DNA of 64,000 nucleotides. Origin: Agroathelia rolfsii (lineage: Eukaryota; Basidiomycota; Agaricomycetes; Amylocorticiales; Amylocorticiaceae). Below the pieces are notes generated by a model. That model searched no databases. It saw only the letters and a program-made list of their open reading frames with translations, and had not been told where the DNA came from. Positions within the stretch are counted from its first letter, which is position 1. The number at the start of each line of letters is the position of its first letter. The stretch lies in the NCBI GenBank assembly GCA_018343915.1, contig JABRWF010000002.1:4898001-4962000 (forward strand), in the 5' to 3' direction. Shown here in pieces: positions 12,557 through 25,209 of the stretch. The position numbers and the translations under genes were made by a program.

Positions 12557-13769
12557 ATGTCGGACTCGAGGGTTGCTATTGTCACAGGCTCAGCGGATGG
12601 TATAGGCAAGGCTATCGCCTTCAGACTCGCCGCAGACGGCTTTAATATCGTCTTGAATGACTTGCCACACCAAATTGAAGGCTTGAGAAGCGCTTCCCAA
12701 GAAATCGAGGCAGCAGGACAAAAAGCTACACTGTTTGTTGGCAGCGTTACTGTGGAGGATGATGTTCGCCTTTTAGTTGAACACGCCGTTTCTACTTTCG
12801 GTAGTGTTGATATCGTTTGTCGTCCTGAGTAAAATAATGATGGTGTCGAGTATACTTATCTGTTTGCTTACAGATGGTCGCCAACGCAGGAGTATTCTTC
12901 GCTCAGCCAATAGTTGAGAGTATGTAACACATACTTATACTCAAATCTATCAAATTAAACAGATCTCCTTGGCTCAGTGACGGCCGAGGATTTTGACAAG
13001 ACGACAGATGTCAACTTGCGAGGAGTATTTCTTTCGTACAAATATGCAGCCATACAAATGATCAAACAAGGAAGAGGTGGTCGTATCATTGGTATGAAAT
13101 AAATAATTTTTTATATTGGCATTTTTGTATAGAAAAAACCATCAACTACAGGAGCGTCTTCTGTTGTGGGCAAGCGTGGTCAAGAAAATAGCTCATCCTA
13201 TGCAGCATCCAAATTTGGGGTTCGAGGGCTAACACAGTCAGCAGGTAAGTTATGCCTATGCCACCATAGGACACGGTTTCCAAGCATTAAAACCTTTAAC
13301 AGCACTGGAATGGGGAAATCATGGAATAACCGTGAACGCTTACTGTCCAGGTCTAATTTGGACGCCTATGGGTATGTTGACCAACGAACTAAAACGATTT
13401 AGGCATGCGAGATGATTTGTGACAACAGTACGCGGACTTATAACTGAAGATTATACAGAAAATATGCTGGAAAACGAGGTTTGTGGGTTCTATTCAAGCT
13501 TGTCTCCTACAAAATAGTAGTTAAACTTGAGATATGCAACCCAATATGCATGTGTATAGTGGGCCAACAAGGTTGCTGCTCGTCGGCTAGGTCAACCCGA
13601 AGAAATAGCGAATCTTGTTTCTTTCCTGAGTTCGAAGGAGAGTAGCTTCATAACAGGGCAAAGCGTAAGCTGAAGTCATCTCAAGCTAATTTTCATTTTC
13701 ACTTCTATAGATCATGCTGCTAATAACGTCTAATAGGTGACAATTGATGGAGGATATGTCTTTGACTAA
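12557..13769 (+). CDS. SDR copy F (acetoin/diacetyl reductase-like oxidoreductase)
   Basis: Complete classical SDR of about 260 residues with the same exon plan. Motifs are TGSADGIGKA, IVLNDLP, VTVEDDV, VANAGVF, SYKYAAIQMIKQGRGG, GASSVVG, SSYAASK, GLTQSA, ITVNAYCPG, VRGLITEDYTENML, FLSSKESSFITGQS and a final VTIDGGYVFD before TAA. It forms a close pair with copy G, sharing the VEDDVR..VEHAVSTF block and the ITE-Y-TE segment, which points to a recent tandem duplication. All catalytic residues (Ser, Tyr, Lys, Asn of NAG) are present. The substrate is unknown. Confidence 0.87.
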
Positions 13770-14401
13770 GATAAAACTAGACAGAGATACTTGTTATTGA
13801 ATTATTGCAAAAATAACAGACGGAACCAATACTGATAAATTAACGCGGGAAAACCCTACGACCAATGTGTCATGATCACAAGCCAGACAGCCTTGTGACT
13901 ACATTATCGTCATTGTGGCCACCCACCGTCTATTTCTTTCTCAACCTCTCGTTCACTCATTCTCACTCTCACTTCAATCTCCTCATTGATACTTTTGTTT
14001 TTCTTATCACTCAATCATCTTCTCTCGCAGACTCACTCTAAGTTATACGATCTTCTGGAGATGGAACGCTTGTTTTAAAATTCAATTAATTTTTTATGAA
14101 GGATGTGAAATTATAATGGGGTGTATTTGTGTTATCGATGGTCTAAATGCCTTTTCTAGACCTTAACCGGAGACACAAGAATGCTTGCATTATCATAACC
14201 GAACAATTGGCGAATCTTTGCTCTCACATTGCTCTATCAAAATCGTGCAATACCAATTGTTATCATGTAATTTAATCTCAGTTACCTAGCGCTTCTCTCC
14301 CACATAAAAAATGGAAATAAAAATAGAAACACTGAGAGCCTGTTATATAACCACACCAAGCCCCTAGTATCGCCTGCTTACTAGAATTGACTTCTGAACC
14401 G
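13770..14401. other. Spacer between SDR copies F and G
   Basis: About 630 bp with a pyrimidine-rich stretch around 13925-14035 on +. No gene is supported here. Confidence 0.45.
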
Positions 14402-15613
14402 ATGTCGGATCCTCGAATTGCCATTATCACAGGCTCAGCAAATGGCTTAGGCAAGGCAATCGCATTCAGGCTTGCTGCGGATGGATGCGATGTTATCTTG
14501 AACGATTTACCCCACCAAACTGAAAATCTGAAGAGGCTTGCTCGAGCAGTTGAAGCAACAGGGCGAAGAGCCACGTTCTTTGTAGGAAATGTGACTGTAG
14601 AGGACGATGTTCGCTGTCTAGTTGAACACGCTGTTTCTACCTTTGGTGGAGTCGACGTCGTCTGTTTCGGTTTTCCCGTGAGAAATAAATATTAGGATCT
14701 ACAATGCTCAAAAATTTTCGTAAACAGATGGTTGCTAATGCAGGAGTAGTCTTCTCTCAGTTGATTATCGATAGTATGTAACACAAGTCATGTGATTAAA
14801 CGAGGAGATAAACCATTTTTCACTATTCACTGACAGTGACTGTCGAGGATTTTGACGGAACGATGAATGTTAATTTGCGAGGCGTATTCCTTTCATATAA
14901 GTATGCGGCTATCCAAATGATTGAGCAGGGAAGGGGTGGTCGCATTATCGGTACGAAACGCAAGATAGGAAAAGAAATAAACGTTATATCCTTATCTATA
15001 ATACCCATCCACAGGTGCATCTTCAGTAGCAGGAAAGCGTGCGGAAATAACCGGTTCATCTTATGCAGCATCCAAATTTGGGGTTCGAGGATTAACCCAG
15101 TCAGCAGGTAGATTATTTTGCATTACAGGATGTAGTACGATATGTCCTCTAAGTGGTATCACTTTTCACAGCATTAGAATGGGGAAGCCATGGCATAACT
15201 GTTAACGCTTACTGTCTAGGTGTCATTCGGACGCCTATATGTATGTTCTAGAAGCGATTACCCATTAAGGGTGACTCAGGATTTATAATAACAGTACGTG
15301 GGTTCATAACAGAGGAGTACACAGAAAAAAATGTTAGAAGACGAGGTGTGCAAACTTCATCAGGATTGTACACCATAAATTGATGCTTAACTCATGTCTC
15401 TCTCCAAAAAATTTATACAGTGGGCCAGTAAGGTTGCTGCCCACCGAATAGGCGAGCCTAAAGAAGTTGCAAATCTTGTTTCATTCCTAGCTTCAAAAGA
15501 GAGTAGCTTTATCACTGGGCAAAGCCTAAATGGTTTCGGTTCTTAGTGGCAATTCATGGTCACTGATAATATCTGATAGGTGACAATGGATGGGGGGATA
15601 TGTCTTCAGCTGA
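14402..15613 (+). pseudogene. SDR copy G, disrupted by two +1 frameshifts
   Basis: Sister of copy F and readable over most of its length: TGSANGLGKA, VILNDLP, VTVEDDV, VANAGVV, SYKYAAIQMIEQGRGG, GASSVAG, SSYAASK, GLTQSA, FLASKESSFITGQS. Against copy F it has one extra A in a seven-A run (15325-15331), in the segment after ITEEYTE, and one extra G in a six-G run (15592-15597), in the last exon. The first puts the following exons out of frame and no alternative GT donor nearby restores it. The conserved YCPG is YCLG. Read as a gene it would lose its C-terminal third. Either a young pseudogene or two homopolymer sequencing errors. Removing the surplus bases in silico leaves an end matching copy F. 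Confidence 0.7.
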
Positions 15614-15876
15614 TTTTCCTAGTACGGAATTATCTTGAAGTACTTAAATTGCATGCCAGTAGTAGCCGGTAGTAAATAGTACTTAGCACCGGTATCCGGA
15701 CCGGATTGTGCATCACGAATGTCATCATGATCAGTACACAGCTTGCTTATTCGGTGTCGTCATCTTATAGCTACAGCCCCCAGTCTAGTAAGGCCAAGCT
15801 GCGCAGCCACTTCATCCGAGTCTCCTTACTAAGCTACCACCACCACCACCTACGCAAACTATCTCATACACTCAAG

Positions 15877-16322
15877 ATGTCAGGAAGTGAGCTGATCTAA
15901 CCCAAGTCATCCATAGTCGATCGTCACATCAGACTGAATCCCGACCTGTGCTTCTACAGACGACTATATCGTGACGTTTAAGGAGAGCGCTACACCTGAG
16001 CAGATCCGGCAATACGTGAACGAAGTTAACGAGAATGGTATGTTCATTAGTCCTCGTTTCAGATGACATTAAGCCTGATCCATCGTGCAAGGCGGTCAAG
16101 TTAAAAAAGAGTTCATTCTTGCCAAATCCTTTGCCGCCAAGATCCCAGACTCGTTCTTAGGATCCCTCAAAGGATCTGATCTTATCGATTTCATTGGTAG
16201 ATTTCATTCTTTTCTGTGCATATAGACTCTTATGGTCGCTGATACATAACATCTTTGCAGAACCTGATCAAACCATATCGGTAGACCCTATAGCTGGAAC
16301 TGAAGAATTAAGACCCTCATAA
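15877..16322 (+). CDS. Small I9/PBI2-type subtilisin-family protease inhibitor, copy 1
   Basis: Four short exons give about 85 residues: MSG, then YIVTFKESATPEQIRQYV, NGGQVKKEF, KSFAAKIPDSFL, IEPDQTISVDP and a C-terminal ELRPS. This is the inhibitor I9 fold (subtilisin propeptide-like), as in yeast PBI2 and mushroom POIA1, which inhibit vacuolar or subtilisin proteases. It lacks a signal peptide, so a cytosolic or vacuolar role is likely. The first exon codes for only three residues plus one base. The 5' UTR (AAGCTACCACCACC..CTATCTCATACACTCAAG) resembles that of copy 3 at 33926-34368, showing common descent. It is convergent with the next gene. Confidence 0.85.
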
Positions 16323-16540
16323 GTATAATCATGCATGTATAAGTTCCTCGTTAAGATCAAGCCAAGATAAGGCACATAATGTACCCTGAGCAAATTGTAA
16401 TCTTTACATTTTATGAAGAGCAAAAAGAGCAACGAAATCACCACTCAAGATATCTAGATCTAAGCCAACTCTGGTTGAGAAGAGTCGCTGCGCAGGGAGA
16501 GGAATACCGTCTTTGCAATCCCTCTTCTACTGTTTAGCCC

Positions 16541-19099
16541 TTAATCTTCGTCATCACTTGCATCCTCGTCTTCATCCCCACTAAATTCTTCAGCCTCGTC
16601 ATCAATAAATCCACTCAACCCACCCCCTTCATCATCGCTGTCCTCTTCATCTTCATCGTCATCTTCCTCATCATCATCGCTCTCCCCTTCACCACTCTCT
16701 TCCTCATCATCACTATTTCCGCCCAGCTCAATATTTTCCACACTCCTTTCGTCGTCGTCCTCATGCTCGACCTCGATATCCATTGCATCATCTTCCTCAT
16801 CCTCACTCTCTCCCTCGACGTATTTCGCGGGAGCTTTTTGATTGCTTTTGGATTTTAATACTGCAGCTGGTGCTGTTGGCGCGCGCGTGTCGATCTGGGA
16901 CAGCACCATATCCAGACGTCCACTCAGCGTGAGCAGGCTTTCCTGCAGCGCAAGACGCGTGGTGAGAGTAGCGTGAAGACCCGCCAGACGGGCTACCAGG
17001 TCTGGCATCTAAGAAAATAACATTCATTTGCACATGGTCAGCAACTCCGTCAAAGAGTAAAAGTGATGACGGAGAGAGAGACTCACGGTCAAGAGACTGC
17101 CGCAGTGAACAGCCAAAACAGCATTCACCCATCGCACGGTGCCCGTACCCCTCTGTGCACTCGCACCAGCACCGCGCTGCCCGCCACGACCACCGCGACC
17201 CAACCGCGCCATACACGCATTGAGAAGCGGCACGGCCAACTGTGGCGGCAGCTTCTGCACCGTATTCCTAATCAACCCTTGCTCCGAGTGCCCTAGACAA
17301 GTCTCCAACAGGCGATCATCAGAGGAATGCAAGGCCTGGATCAGCGTGCGTGTCAGGGACGCCGCGGGGACAAGCCCACCGGCGGCGAACGAGGCGTCCT
17401 TCTTTTTACCTTTGCGCGAGAGCCCTGTAGGCGCGGCTTCGCTGTCAGACCCCTCGTCGTCGTCATCGTCGTCATTGCGGTTCCCTTTGCCAGTGCCAGA
17501 GGTAGAGCCAGGAAGCGCGGCGAGACGCTGGCCGAGGCTGAGCTCGGCGATGTCGACGTCCAGCTCACCGTCGATCTCGTGCGCGGCAGGGCCGTCGATG
17601 TCCATTGACGGGTCTTGTGCCGCATGCAGTCCGGACTGGATGGCGGCGTCGTGCTCGTTGTAACGCTTGTTTCCCGGTGTCTGTTGCATGGGGGAAAAAA
17701 AATGAGAAAACTTCCAGTTGAGGTGGACTAGGTGGGTTGGTTTGATGCTTACATCCTGGGATACGCCGACGCTGTGGAGAGTATCATCTTTGACGAGATT
17801 TATTTCTGATATGAAATCTCCTGACTCGTTCAAGTAGTCCTTATAATGCGGTTAGGACCATGAGTTCAACAAGAGATCGTCGACAGAGCTTACCACACGG
17901 TCAAATATAATCTGTACGCCATTGACCAGCCTGGCTACCACAATTCTGCCTTTATCCGCCAAGAATGCTGCATTGATGACCACAGCAGTAGAACCCCCTT
18001 TTTTCGTTGAGACCGAGATACTGGAGCGAGCTAGAAGCGTGGGTACCGCCTGCTTCTTTTCACCCGTGATCTCTGACGGCACAGGGAAGATAGATATCCT
18101 GCCCGAGGCGGACACTGTCAGGAGTGTCTGATCAGCAGGGCTGTCTGGGCTTCCGGGTGGGATCGATAATTGGACCTGCCGTACGTCCGCATCGAGAGGT
18201 ACTGAAGCGACTATGCGGCCGTTGGTGATAGATTGGTCTTCTGGCGCCTGCCAGAGGTAGATAAAGCGGTCGGAAACGGCGCTGGTGATAAATCGCGTAG
18301 GTGGATCATGGGAGAGGTCCCATTGAAGAGTGTTGATGGATGAAGCGTGACCCGTGAACGTCATGAGCTCGTCGGGCTTTTCTGAGGGAGAAGACAGGGA
18401 TAGGAGTTTGACGGAGTGGTTAGCAGCGAGCAGCTCGACGTCATCCACGGCCGATGAAGATGGGCGGACGGAAATCGACGAATAAGGTGTTGATGCGGGC
18501 TTCCAGCTACCGGAGAGTTCTTGTGTCTGTACGTTCCATCGATGTATGCTGCCGTGAGCATCGGATGTCCATAGCGCCTCATCTGAGGGGTGTATAGGAG
18601 GTGCAAGAGCGATGATTGATGATGTACACGATGGTGAAGAGAATGTGTGCGAGATTTTCCCCTCCACGACGGAGAAGAAGTGTACGACACCATCTGACAA
18701 TCCCAGTACGACTTCCTCTGGTCCTAATGACTCCGGAGTGATCGAGGAAACATTGTTCTGACTCTTTCTTCTCTTCTTCTTTTTCCGTGGCGATGTGGAT
18801 GATGCACTGTCCTCCCGTGATAGACCCCTACACCACGCCAGGGAAGTTACCCGTGCTGAATCAAAAGTGTGTTCTGCAATAGATTGCCCAGAAAGCGTAT
18901 CGTATACTCGTAGACGATGTTTATCAACAGCTAGCGATAGATATGCATAGTAAGAGCGACTAAGGGAAAATGCAGAGAGCGCAGTGAGAGCAGAGGAGTC
19001 CTGCACAACAGGTTGAGATATCTGTGAAGTGGCCTGTGGCCGTCCCTTGGGTGGTTTTGGCTGCTTATTTTTTTTGGATGAGGTCGAAGACGAGGCCAT
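16541..19099 (-). CDS. UTP5: WD40/Utp12 nucleolar protein, UTP5/WDR43-like
   Basis: A four-exon gene (19099-17894, 17839-17753, 17680-17087, 17008-16541), about 780 residues. It starts with a Lys/Pro-rich tail, followed by WD40-type repeats (LRVYDTLSGQ, HRWNVQTQEL, FTGHASSINTLQWD, FIYLWQAPEDQ). Then comes an alpha-helical Utp12-like domain (LIQALHSSDDRLLETCLG, VPLLNACMARL, VNAVLAVHCGSLL, LVARLAGLHATL). It ends in a long acidic Asp/Glu tail typical of nucleolar proteins. The family is part of the t-UTP/small-subunit processome, acting in pre-18S rRNA transcription and processing. The gene symbol is given by architecture; UTP4/UTP15-type relatives are less likely because of the Utp12 domain and acidic tail. 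Confidence 0.8.
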
Positions 19100-19756
19100 A
19101 TCTTTTCCGATGTCCTGACCTATCGAGGTCGACTTTTTTATGTTTCTTGGTGTGCAATGCTTGCACCCGCGCTGATGTTAAACGACGTCCGGGATCGTGT
19201 GTTGCGCACTTGAAAAGATTTTTTGAGCGCCATCACCGGAACCAAACAATGCCAGCACTGCCACCAAATTGCTTCCGGCCGAGTCTCTCAGGCTCAGGCT
19301 ATTTCTTCGAGTTTGAGTCCCTTACTCCGAGTGAGGCTGATGCACTTCGACAACATAGTCAAAGCCTTGTCTATTGCTCAGTGCTTTCTCCTCTAACTAC
19401 ATTCCTTCAAGACCAATTCTAGACCTAATTCTATGCTATTACCATTAATGAGTGTCTCACAAATTGGATGTCGACATAGTTCCGTGCTCACGCCCTACGC
19501 ACTTCCCTCTCCTGTTCATGTACCACCATGAAAAATTGGCTTACTTTCAAGTTACATTTGTCCTGGTTCTCTACATATTCATGGCGAAGCTCTTTACCTT
19601 TATATATCTCGTTCTTCCGATCATCCGTCTAGACGGATGAACACTCATCACAATTCGCCTCATAAACATAATATATTCCGCAGTAATATGAACAAAATGT
19701 GGGTATGACAAAATCGATTCTTTTAATGCACTTTATATTTTAAAAAGCTGCCAGAA
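19100..19756. other. Spacer upstream of UTP5-like gene and downstream of xylanase
   Basis: About 650 bp. The 19100 side should hold the UTP5-like promoter (minus strand) and the 19750 side the 3' region of the xylanase. No further gene is supported. Confidence 0.45.
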
Positions 19757-21171
19757 TTAAGACGTGAAGCCGGCAATGATACCGTCGTAAGCTGGCTTCT
19801 TTACCAGGTTCTCATCCCATGGGCACGCCGCGCCATATCCAGCTACAGAATACATATCAGTCTTGAACTCACTCGTCAGTGAATAAGTGGATCGCTTACA
19901 GAATGTCGATGGCACCCAGCTGTACAGGTCGGTATAATCCCAGATCGTCACGCCGACACAGCCAGAGACCGCATTGCATGCGGAGATGACAGTCTCGTAA
20001 TCTGACTTTTGTTGATCAAGCAAGGCAGTCGTCTCGGGGAGCTCCATGCGGATGTCCAACTCTGTGATGGCGATCTCGATACCCAGCGCCGTGAATGCCT
20101 CCATGTTCGTTTGCAGAGTGCTTGGAACCTCGCCGACAATGAAGTGGCCTATTTCATGAACAATTCAGTCGACTCCAAGTACATAGTCCGGGGTTGATGA
20201 ACTTACATTGGAAGCCGACGCCATCAATTGCCGTTCCGTTGGCTTGGAGCTCCTTGACCAAGTTCATCATAGCGGTAGCCTTGGCTCCGGAGTATTCGAT
20301 GTTATAGTCATTGATATACAGCTGAATATAACGATTTCATCAGTATACATTTCTTCGAATGAATAGAAATTGCGCACCTTGGTGTTCGGGTCTGCGGCCC
20401 GTGCCGCATTAAGTGCCAAGGCGACAAAGCTAACACCCAGTGTGTCATAGAACACATCAGAGCGCCACGTTCCATCGTCGTTCAGGGGCTCGTTGATAAC
20501 GTCCCAGCTGTCTATTTTTGGCTTTAGTAAGCATTAATGAATATTCAAAATCGTGAGTTTATATGCGTACAACTGATAACGCGGATTAGTCTAACTGAAA
20601 TCAAAGTATGACATGCTCAAGAAAGAACGCACATTTTCCCAGCCCAGTGACCAACGATAGTGCTGCAATGATTCACAACGACTGCCGACAGCTCGGACGC
20701 CGTCCAGTCGGTATCAGTGACCCAGGACGGCAGCTGGTTATACCACACGCAGTTATGTCCGCGCATTTTCTGGCCATTGGCCTCTGCCAAGTCAACAATC
20801 TGGTCGCCGCCTGTGAAGTCGAATGTTCCTTGCTCAGGCTCGGTCGCGTCCTGATTTGAGAGTCAGTGAGGTCAGGTCCTATCATACACAGGCTCCCTTA
20901 CCCATTTCATGCTGTTGCCCGGGGTAAGCTGGGCAAAGTAGTTCGTGTTGTTCAAGATGGCCACATAAGCCGAGTTTGTCAGCTCAGGGTTGTCCGTTGC
21001 AGTGCCAAAGTACACTTTTCCAGCTGCTTTGGCCACTACGGCCGAGTACTGAGTAGAAGTCGATCCCGGTAGCGAGGTGGAGGTTGTGGCAGTAGTTGCA
21101 CGTTTCTGGACTGCAGTGCAGGCCACAGTAGATGCAAGCGCTAGGAGCGAGAACCAGCTAGTATGAACCAT
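19757..21171 (-). CDS. Secreted GH10 endo-1,4-beta-xylanase
   Basis: About 340 residues in six or more exons. The N-terminus has a signal peptide ([18 protein letters not shown]) and a short Ser/Thr linker, with no cellulose-binding module. The GH10 barrel shows [32 protein letters not shown], the acid/base Glu in [27 protein letters not shown] and the nucleophile Glu in [11 protein letters not shown]. It ends [27 protein letters not shown]10 enzymes cut xylan in plant cell walls outside the cell. A TATA box lies about 50 bp before the ATG. A saprotrophic or plant-infecting lifestyle fits. Confidence 0.93.
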
Positions 21172-21220
21172 AGTAAATCAAGCAAGGGCGGTGAAGACAA
21201 ATGCCCCGTTTCGAGGCGCA

Positions 21221-21227
21221 TTTTATA
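21221..21227 (-). promoter_or_regulatory. TATA box of the GH10 xylanase
   Basis: TATAAAA on the minus strand, 50 bp upstream of the ATG at 21171. Position and sequence fit a strongly regulated secreted-enzyme promoter. Confidence 0.55.
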
Positions 21228-22402
21228 GTTGTCCTATGAGCGGGTATAGTCGTAGACAAGTGATATGTTTATGCGAGGATTTCCCCCGAGAAAGCAACAA
21301 AGGATATCAGGTCGTCGCAAAGAGATGCGTCGACACATGGGATTGGCTGGCGGGACTACTATTTTCATACTCTTTTTCCGATATATGGCCCTGATCTTTG
21401 GGGATGACGAAGAGTTAGAGACAATGGATTCCTGAATTGTGCTGAAGATGCGTGGAATTTCTAAAAATTACTCGTTGCCAGCAAAAGGCTGTCCTCATGA
21501 ACACATCGTGGTAGATACCGTGTAACATGATACGGAAGGTCAGATTTCGGGAGATCTCCAGGTTGTTGGGGCGCCAAGTGAGCCGGCGGTAATTATAAAA
21601 GGGTCGTTGCGTCATTGTCAGTGTTCCGTGTAGTCAAATCCAAACAAGCTTCCGTCTGCGCGTTTTGACCGTCGCCAATAGTCACGATGAAGCAAAGATA
21701 CCACTACATTCAGTAACAAAAATCTTTTCCATTTATGCTACTGATGGTGGTCGAAGTATGGTTATTGTCTGACGAACCCCTCCCGCCGCGCTGATGCTAA
21801 TAGAGATTTACTGGTACAATTCAGCACCGGCACCACCTACAGTGCAAGTAAAAACACGTAATCATCATTCTATCCACTATGTAGCTCTTCAATACATTGT
21901 CCATGAAATGTGGCGCAGACCAGAAATAGATACCGAGTTCGTAGTCGGTAATTCCATCCTAATACGCTCAGACGGTAACGATTTGAAGGACGGTGGTGGT
22001 GACAACGGTGCTCAGAAGTCATCGGACTCTATGTGCGGGAACTCAATTTTACCACAGGATGTCTGCCAGTACGAAAGAGATGGATGCGTTTTGGTATAAG
22101 ATTCAATTTGATTGGCAGGTGAACCACCTAAAATTCGACGTGGAACAAGGCAAAAGCATGCAGTAGATATCGCATGTGTCTCATGATAGATGTATCCGAA
22201 ATTCAAGTTGCATTGACAGAGCTCCACTCTGGAGAATTAGTGATCCGGCCTGAGGCCTTTAGTATGAGGATACATGTATGAGTAGAGTGGTATCAGATGC
22301 AATGACTATGAGTGAATCAACCTTTGAGAATTATTCTTTTACATTTAATCCTGCGCCATCCAGGCACAAATTTTGCAGAGGACATCATCAAAAGATATTA
22401 TA

Positions 22403-22670
22403 CTCGTGGGTCGCAAAAGTTTCCGTGAATCACGTGGTAGCCACACTCAGCCACCCACCTTCTTCGACACATCAATATCTTTTTTAACGTCTCATACTGG
22501 ACTGAAAAAATGCCGGGACTAATTAGCAGGGGTTTAGCTATGTACAAAATCTAGCAAGGGGCTTGAATCCACCTTTTGGCATGAAATTCTGAGGGAACTA
22601 TTGTGGCCGAAGATATGGGTGGCTTAGTGTGGCTACCATGTGACTCACGGAAACTTTTGCGACCCGCAAG
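22403..22670. mobile_element. MITE with ~57-bp terminal inverted repeats and TA duplication
   Basis: A 268-bp non-coding element. Its left end CTCGTGGGTCGCAAAAGTTT is repeated in reverse at the right end as CTTGCGGGTCGCAAAAGTTT. Pairing continues through TCCGTGA.TCAC.TGGTAGCCACACT.AGCCACC, about 57 nt with only a few mismatches. TA flanks both ends (22401-22402 and 22671-22672). A partial relative of the right end lies near 10533-10560. High arm identity suggests a fairly recent insertion. Confidence 0.8.
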
Positions 22671-22971
22671 TACTATACTAGTAGTAGTAATGCAAGCAAT
22701 CGACTAAATCTAACAAAGGCCAAACAACTTCGAAACAACTTCGACTACAACTCAACTCAGACTCAGACTGTTACGCACGAGCCTGAGTGCGCATTGTGAT
22801 GTTCACGCCACCGGCGGATATGGTCATGATTGTTTCCAGGGTCTGATATTGATGCAGTGCTGATGCGCTAATGCAGCGGATCAAATCCTTGCGCATCACA
22901 CTATGCCTATGCTGCCCTCTAGTCTTGGAGCATCCCATAACGACTTTTACCAGTCTTTCTCCCCAGCTATC

Positions 22972-25209
22972 ATGTTATCGCTGGCAGTAGTACAGCTGTT
23001 CGGGATTCTCTCCGCTATCGTGACTGCTACTTCGCCTACTCAGGTCATCTTTCCGGAACATTCGTCTTTTTATGGTCTATCTCAGGGTGTTGTTAACAAG
23101 CGTGTCTTGAGCCCTGAGTCTTATCGCCAAATTGAATCAACAAGGGAGAAGTATGGGATCAAGGGTGTTTCTATAGCCATCGTGCACGCCAATACAGAAC
23201 CAGAGTATGGCTCATGGGGTATCAGAACCGAGGATGGAGACCCGGTTACGCCAGACGTCAGTACATCGCATTGTACCTCCTAGTTATTTTTTTTAAATGA
23301 ATTGATTCGATTACAGGCACTTTTCTTGATTGGCTCATGCAGCAAAGCGTTCACAGCCTCTTCGATCGGCATCCTCATTGATGACTATGCTCATGGTCGT
23401 AACGTTACCCCACTTCCTGACGGTCTCGCAGAGTTTACTTGGAGTACCAAAGTGAAAAGCCTTTTACCAGAAGAATGGGCACTGGCGGATGAATGGGCGA
23501 CCGAAAAGGCCAACATAAGAGACATTCTTGCTCATGTATCTGGTGTACCGCGGTGGGAATCTGGCCGACTGCGTTGGTATTGCGAGTGCTTATATGATTC
23601 CTCTCATTCAGGCATGACTTATAGTACGACATAAACGATTCAGCATCCACTGTCGTCAGGAAACTACGATATCTCCGGCCACGGTATGAACTCAGGGAGA
23701 AATGGTCATACAACAATCAAATGTATATCACGGCTGGCCACATCGCCTCTCAGCTCAGCAACTCAAGTTTCCCTGAACTTGTCCAGGAACGTATATTCAA
23801 GCCGCTCAACATGTCTTCAACCATGATGTGGCCATATAAAAACGAATCACTTGTTGAGCGAGTCTCTCAGGCTTGGCAAGCATCCCGTCGAATTCCTATT
23901 TGGTTTTTTAAGCAGCCATCCGGAAACATCCAGGCAGCGGGAGGGATCGTATCTAGTGCCATATATATGGTAACTAGCGTTTAGTATCGTTCACACAAGC
24001 CGGGTTACTAATAACCGAACTATCATCAGGGGAAATGGGTCCGTGCGCTGTTGCATAAAGGTGTCGACCCGAGCACCAACGAAACAGTCCTTCCAAGACT
24101 CGATGCATTCGATGTACCTACGACGCCCTATATCTTCGAGAGCACTTCAGCATTTAGAGGATATAGGGCTGGCTGGAGCCAAGCGATAGTCCATGGGCAC
24201 AAGGTACTGTCTTGATCTCTGCATGACCAATCATCCTCTCTTTCCTCGTGTAAGAAAGGTGCCAGTGATAGGGCACAATGGTGCTGTACCTGGCTTCCTC
24301 ACGGAGCTAGCATTCTTCCCTGGTAGTGGCATCGGGTTTGTGATCATGATCAACACTATGAGCTTCACAGGTCTTGCAGAGATGTTCAGCCAGACCGTGA
24401 ACGTTGTTCTAGGAATGCAAACTGAAGGAAGCACAGATAGGTTTGTTCCTGGAATTTCTTTGTTTTTTCTTGAGTTCCGTCCCGACACCCATCACTTTTT
24501 TTCCCCCTTCAAAATTAGTGCATCTGGATCCACTAAGTCTGGAGAATTCACCTTCGACTATTTCCCGACCACCTCGTTAACTACCACTACTACACCCATT
24601 GAGCACCTCACGGAGCACGAGCACCAACAAGGATCTTACCAGCCACCACCATCTCTTCACGCGCTCGCTGGTATATACTGGAACGATGGCTACGGCACCC
24701 TAACGATCTGCGCACCTGAGACCATTTCCCCATACTGTCAACGAACGCGCGCGGATTTTGCCGCCGTCGACGACGTCGACAACGCTCCCCAACGTCCAAA
24801 GCAGCAGCTCGTAGCTGCGTGGGGTAGATTTATCTCGTCGCATATACGTTTCATTCCACGTGTTGATGTGGGCGAAGATGAGCTGGCAAAAAACGCTAGT
24901 ATTGTCCCTTTCACCATGCAGCTCTTGGACATATTCCCTAAGGGATACGGTGCAGACAAGACGCCGTTTGCGCTTGACGACAAAGTAGGCCCTTTTGAAA
25001 TTAACATTGATGCCGATTTTGTGCTGGCCGCCGCTCCCTCGCCATCAGACTTGAACAGTAGCCTGGATATTGGTAGTGATGGTGCGGATGGAGAGCGGCA
25101 GCTCGAGGTCATTGGGCTTGGTGTACGAGGTCTTGATTTTGCTAATGATCGTTTGCCGGCACGGGAGGGGTGGGATGTTTATTGGCATAAGATTCGGCCT
25201 GATTGGTAG
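22972..25209 (+). pseudogene. Beta-lactamase-like secreted serine hydrolase, copy 1, with in-frame TAG
   Basis: Paralogue of 29649-31846 with the same exon plan. It has a signal peptide (MLSLAVVQLFGILSAIV), the SxxK nucleophile motif in FLIGSCSKAF, HVSGVPR, WSYNNQMY (Y-x-N motif), GHNGAVPGF (third box) and a long C-terminal domain ending GWDVYWHKIRPDW. After the intron ending at 23611 the frame reads His-Asp-Leu-TAG (23622-23624) where copy 2 has TCG (Ser). Other conserved spots differ: AIYM for ARDM, YRAGW for YGAGW, HNG for HGG. An alternative splice (donor after HVSG, acceptor at the TAG) could keep the frame but would delete the PRHD loop. I judge it probably inactive. Confidence 0.65.

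Larger units (their letters stand above)
21172..22971. other. Spacer between xylanase and hydrolase copy 1
   Basis: About 1.8 kb. It contains the xylanase promoter (from 21172) and the long-TIR MITE at 22403-22670. A frame at 21794-22099 (+) has no recognised motif. Confidence 0.5.

Noticed and set aside
17139..17663. 174-codon plus-strand frame inside the UTP5-like gene
   Set aside because: Antisense shadow of the Utp12-domain exon, caused by GC-rich coding sequence.
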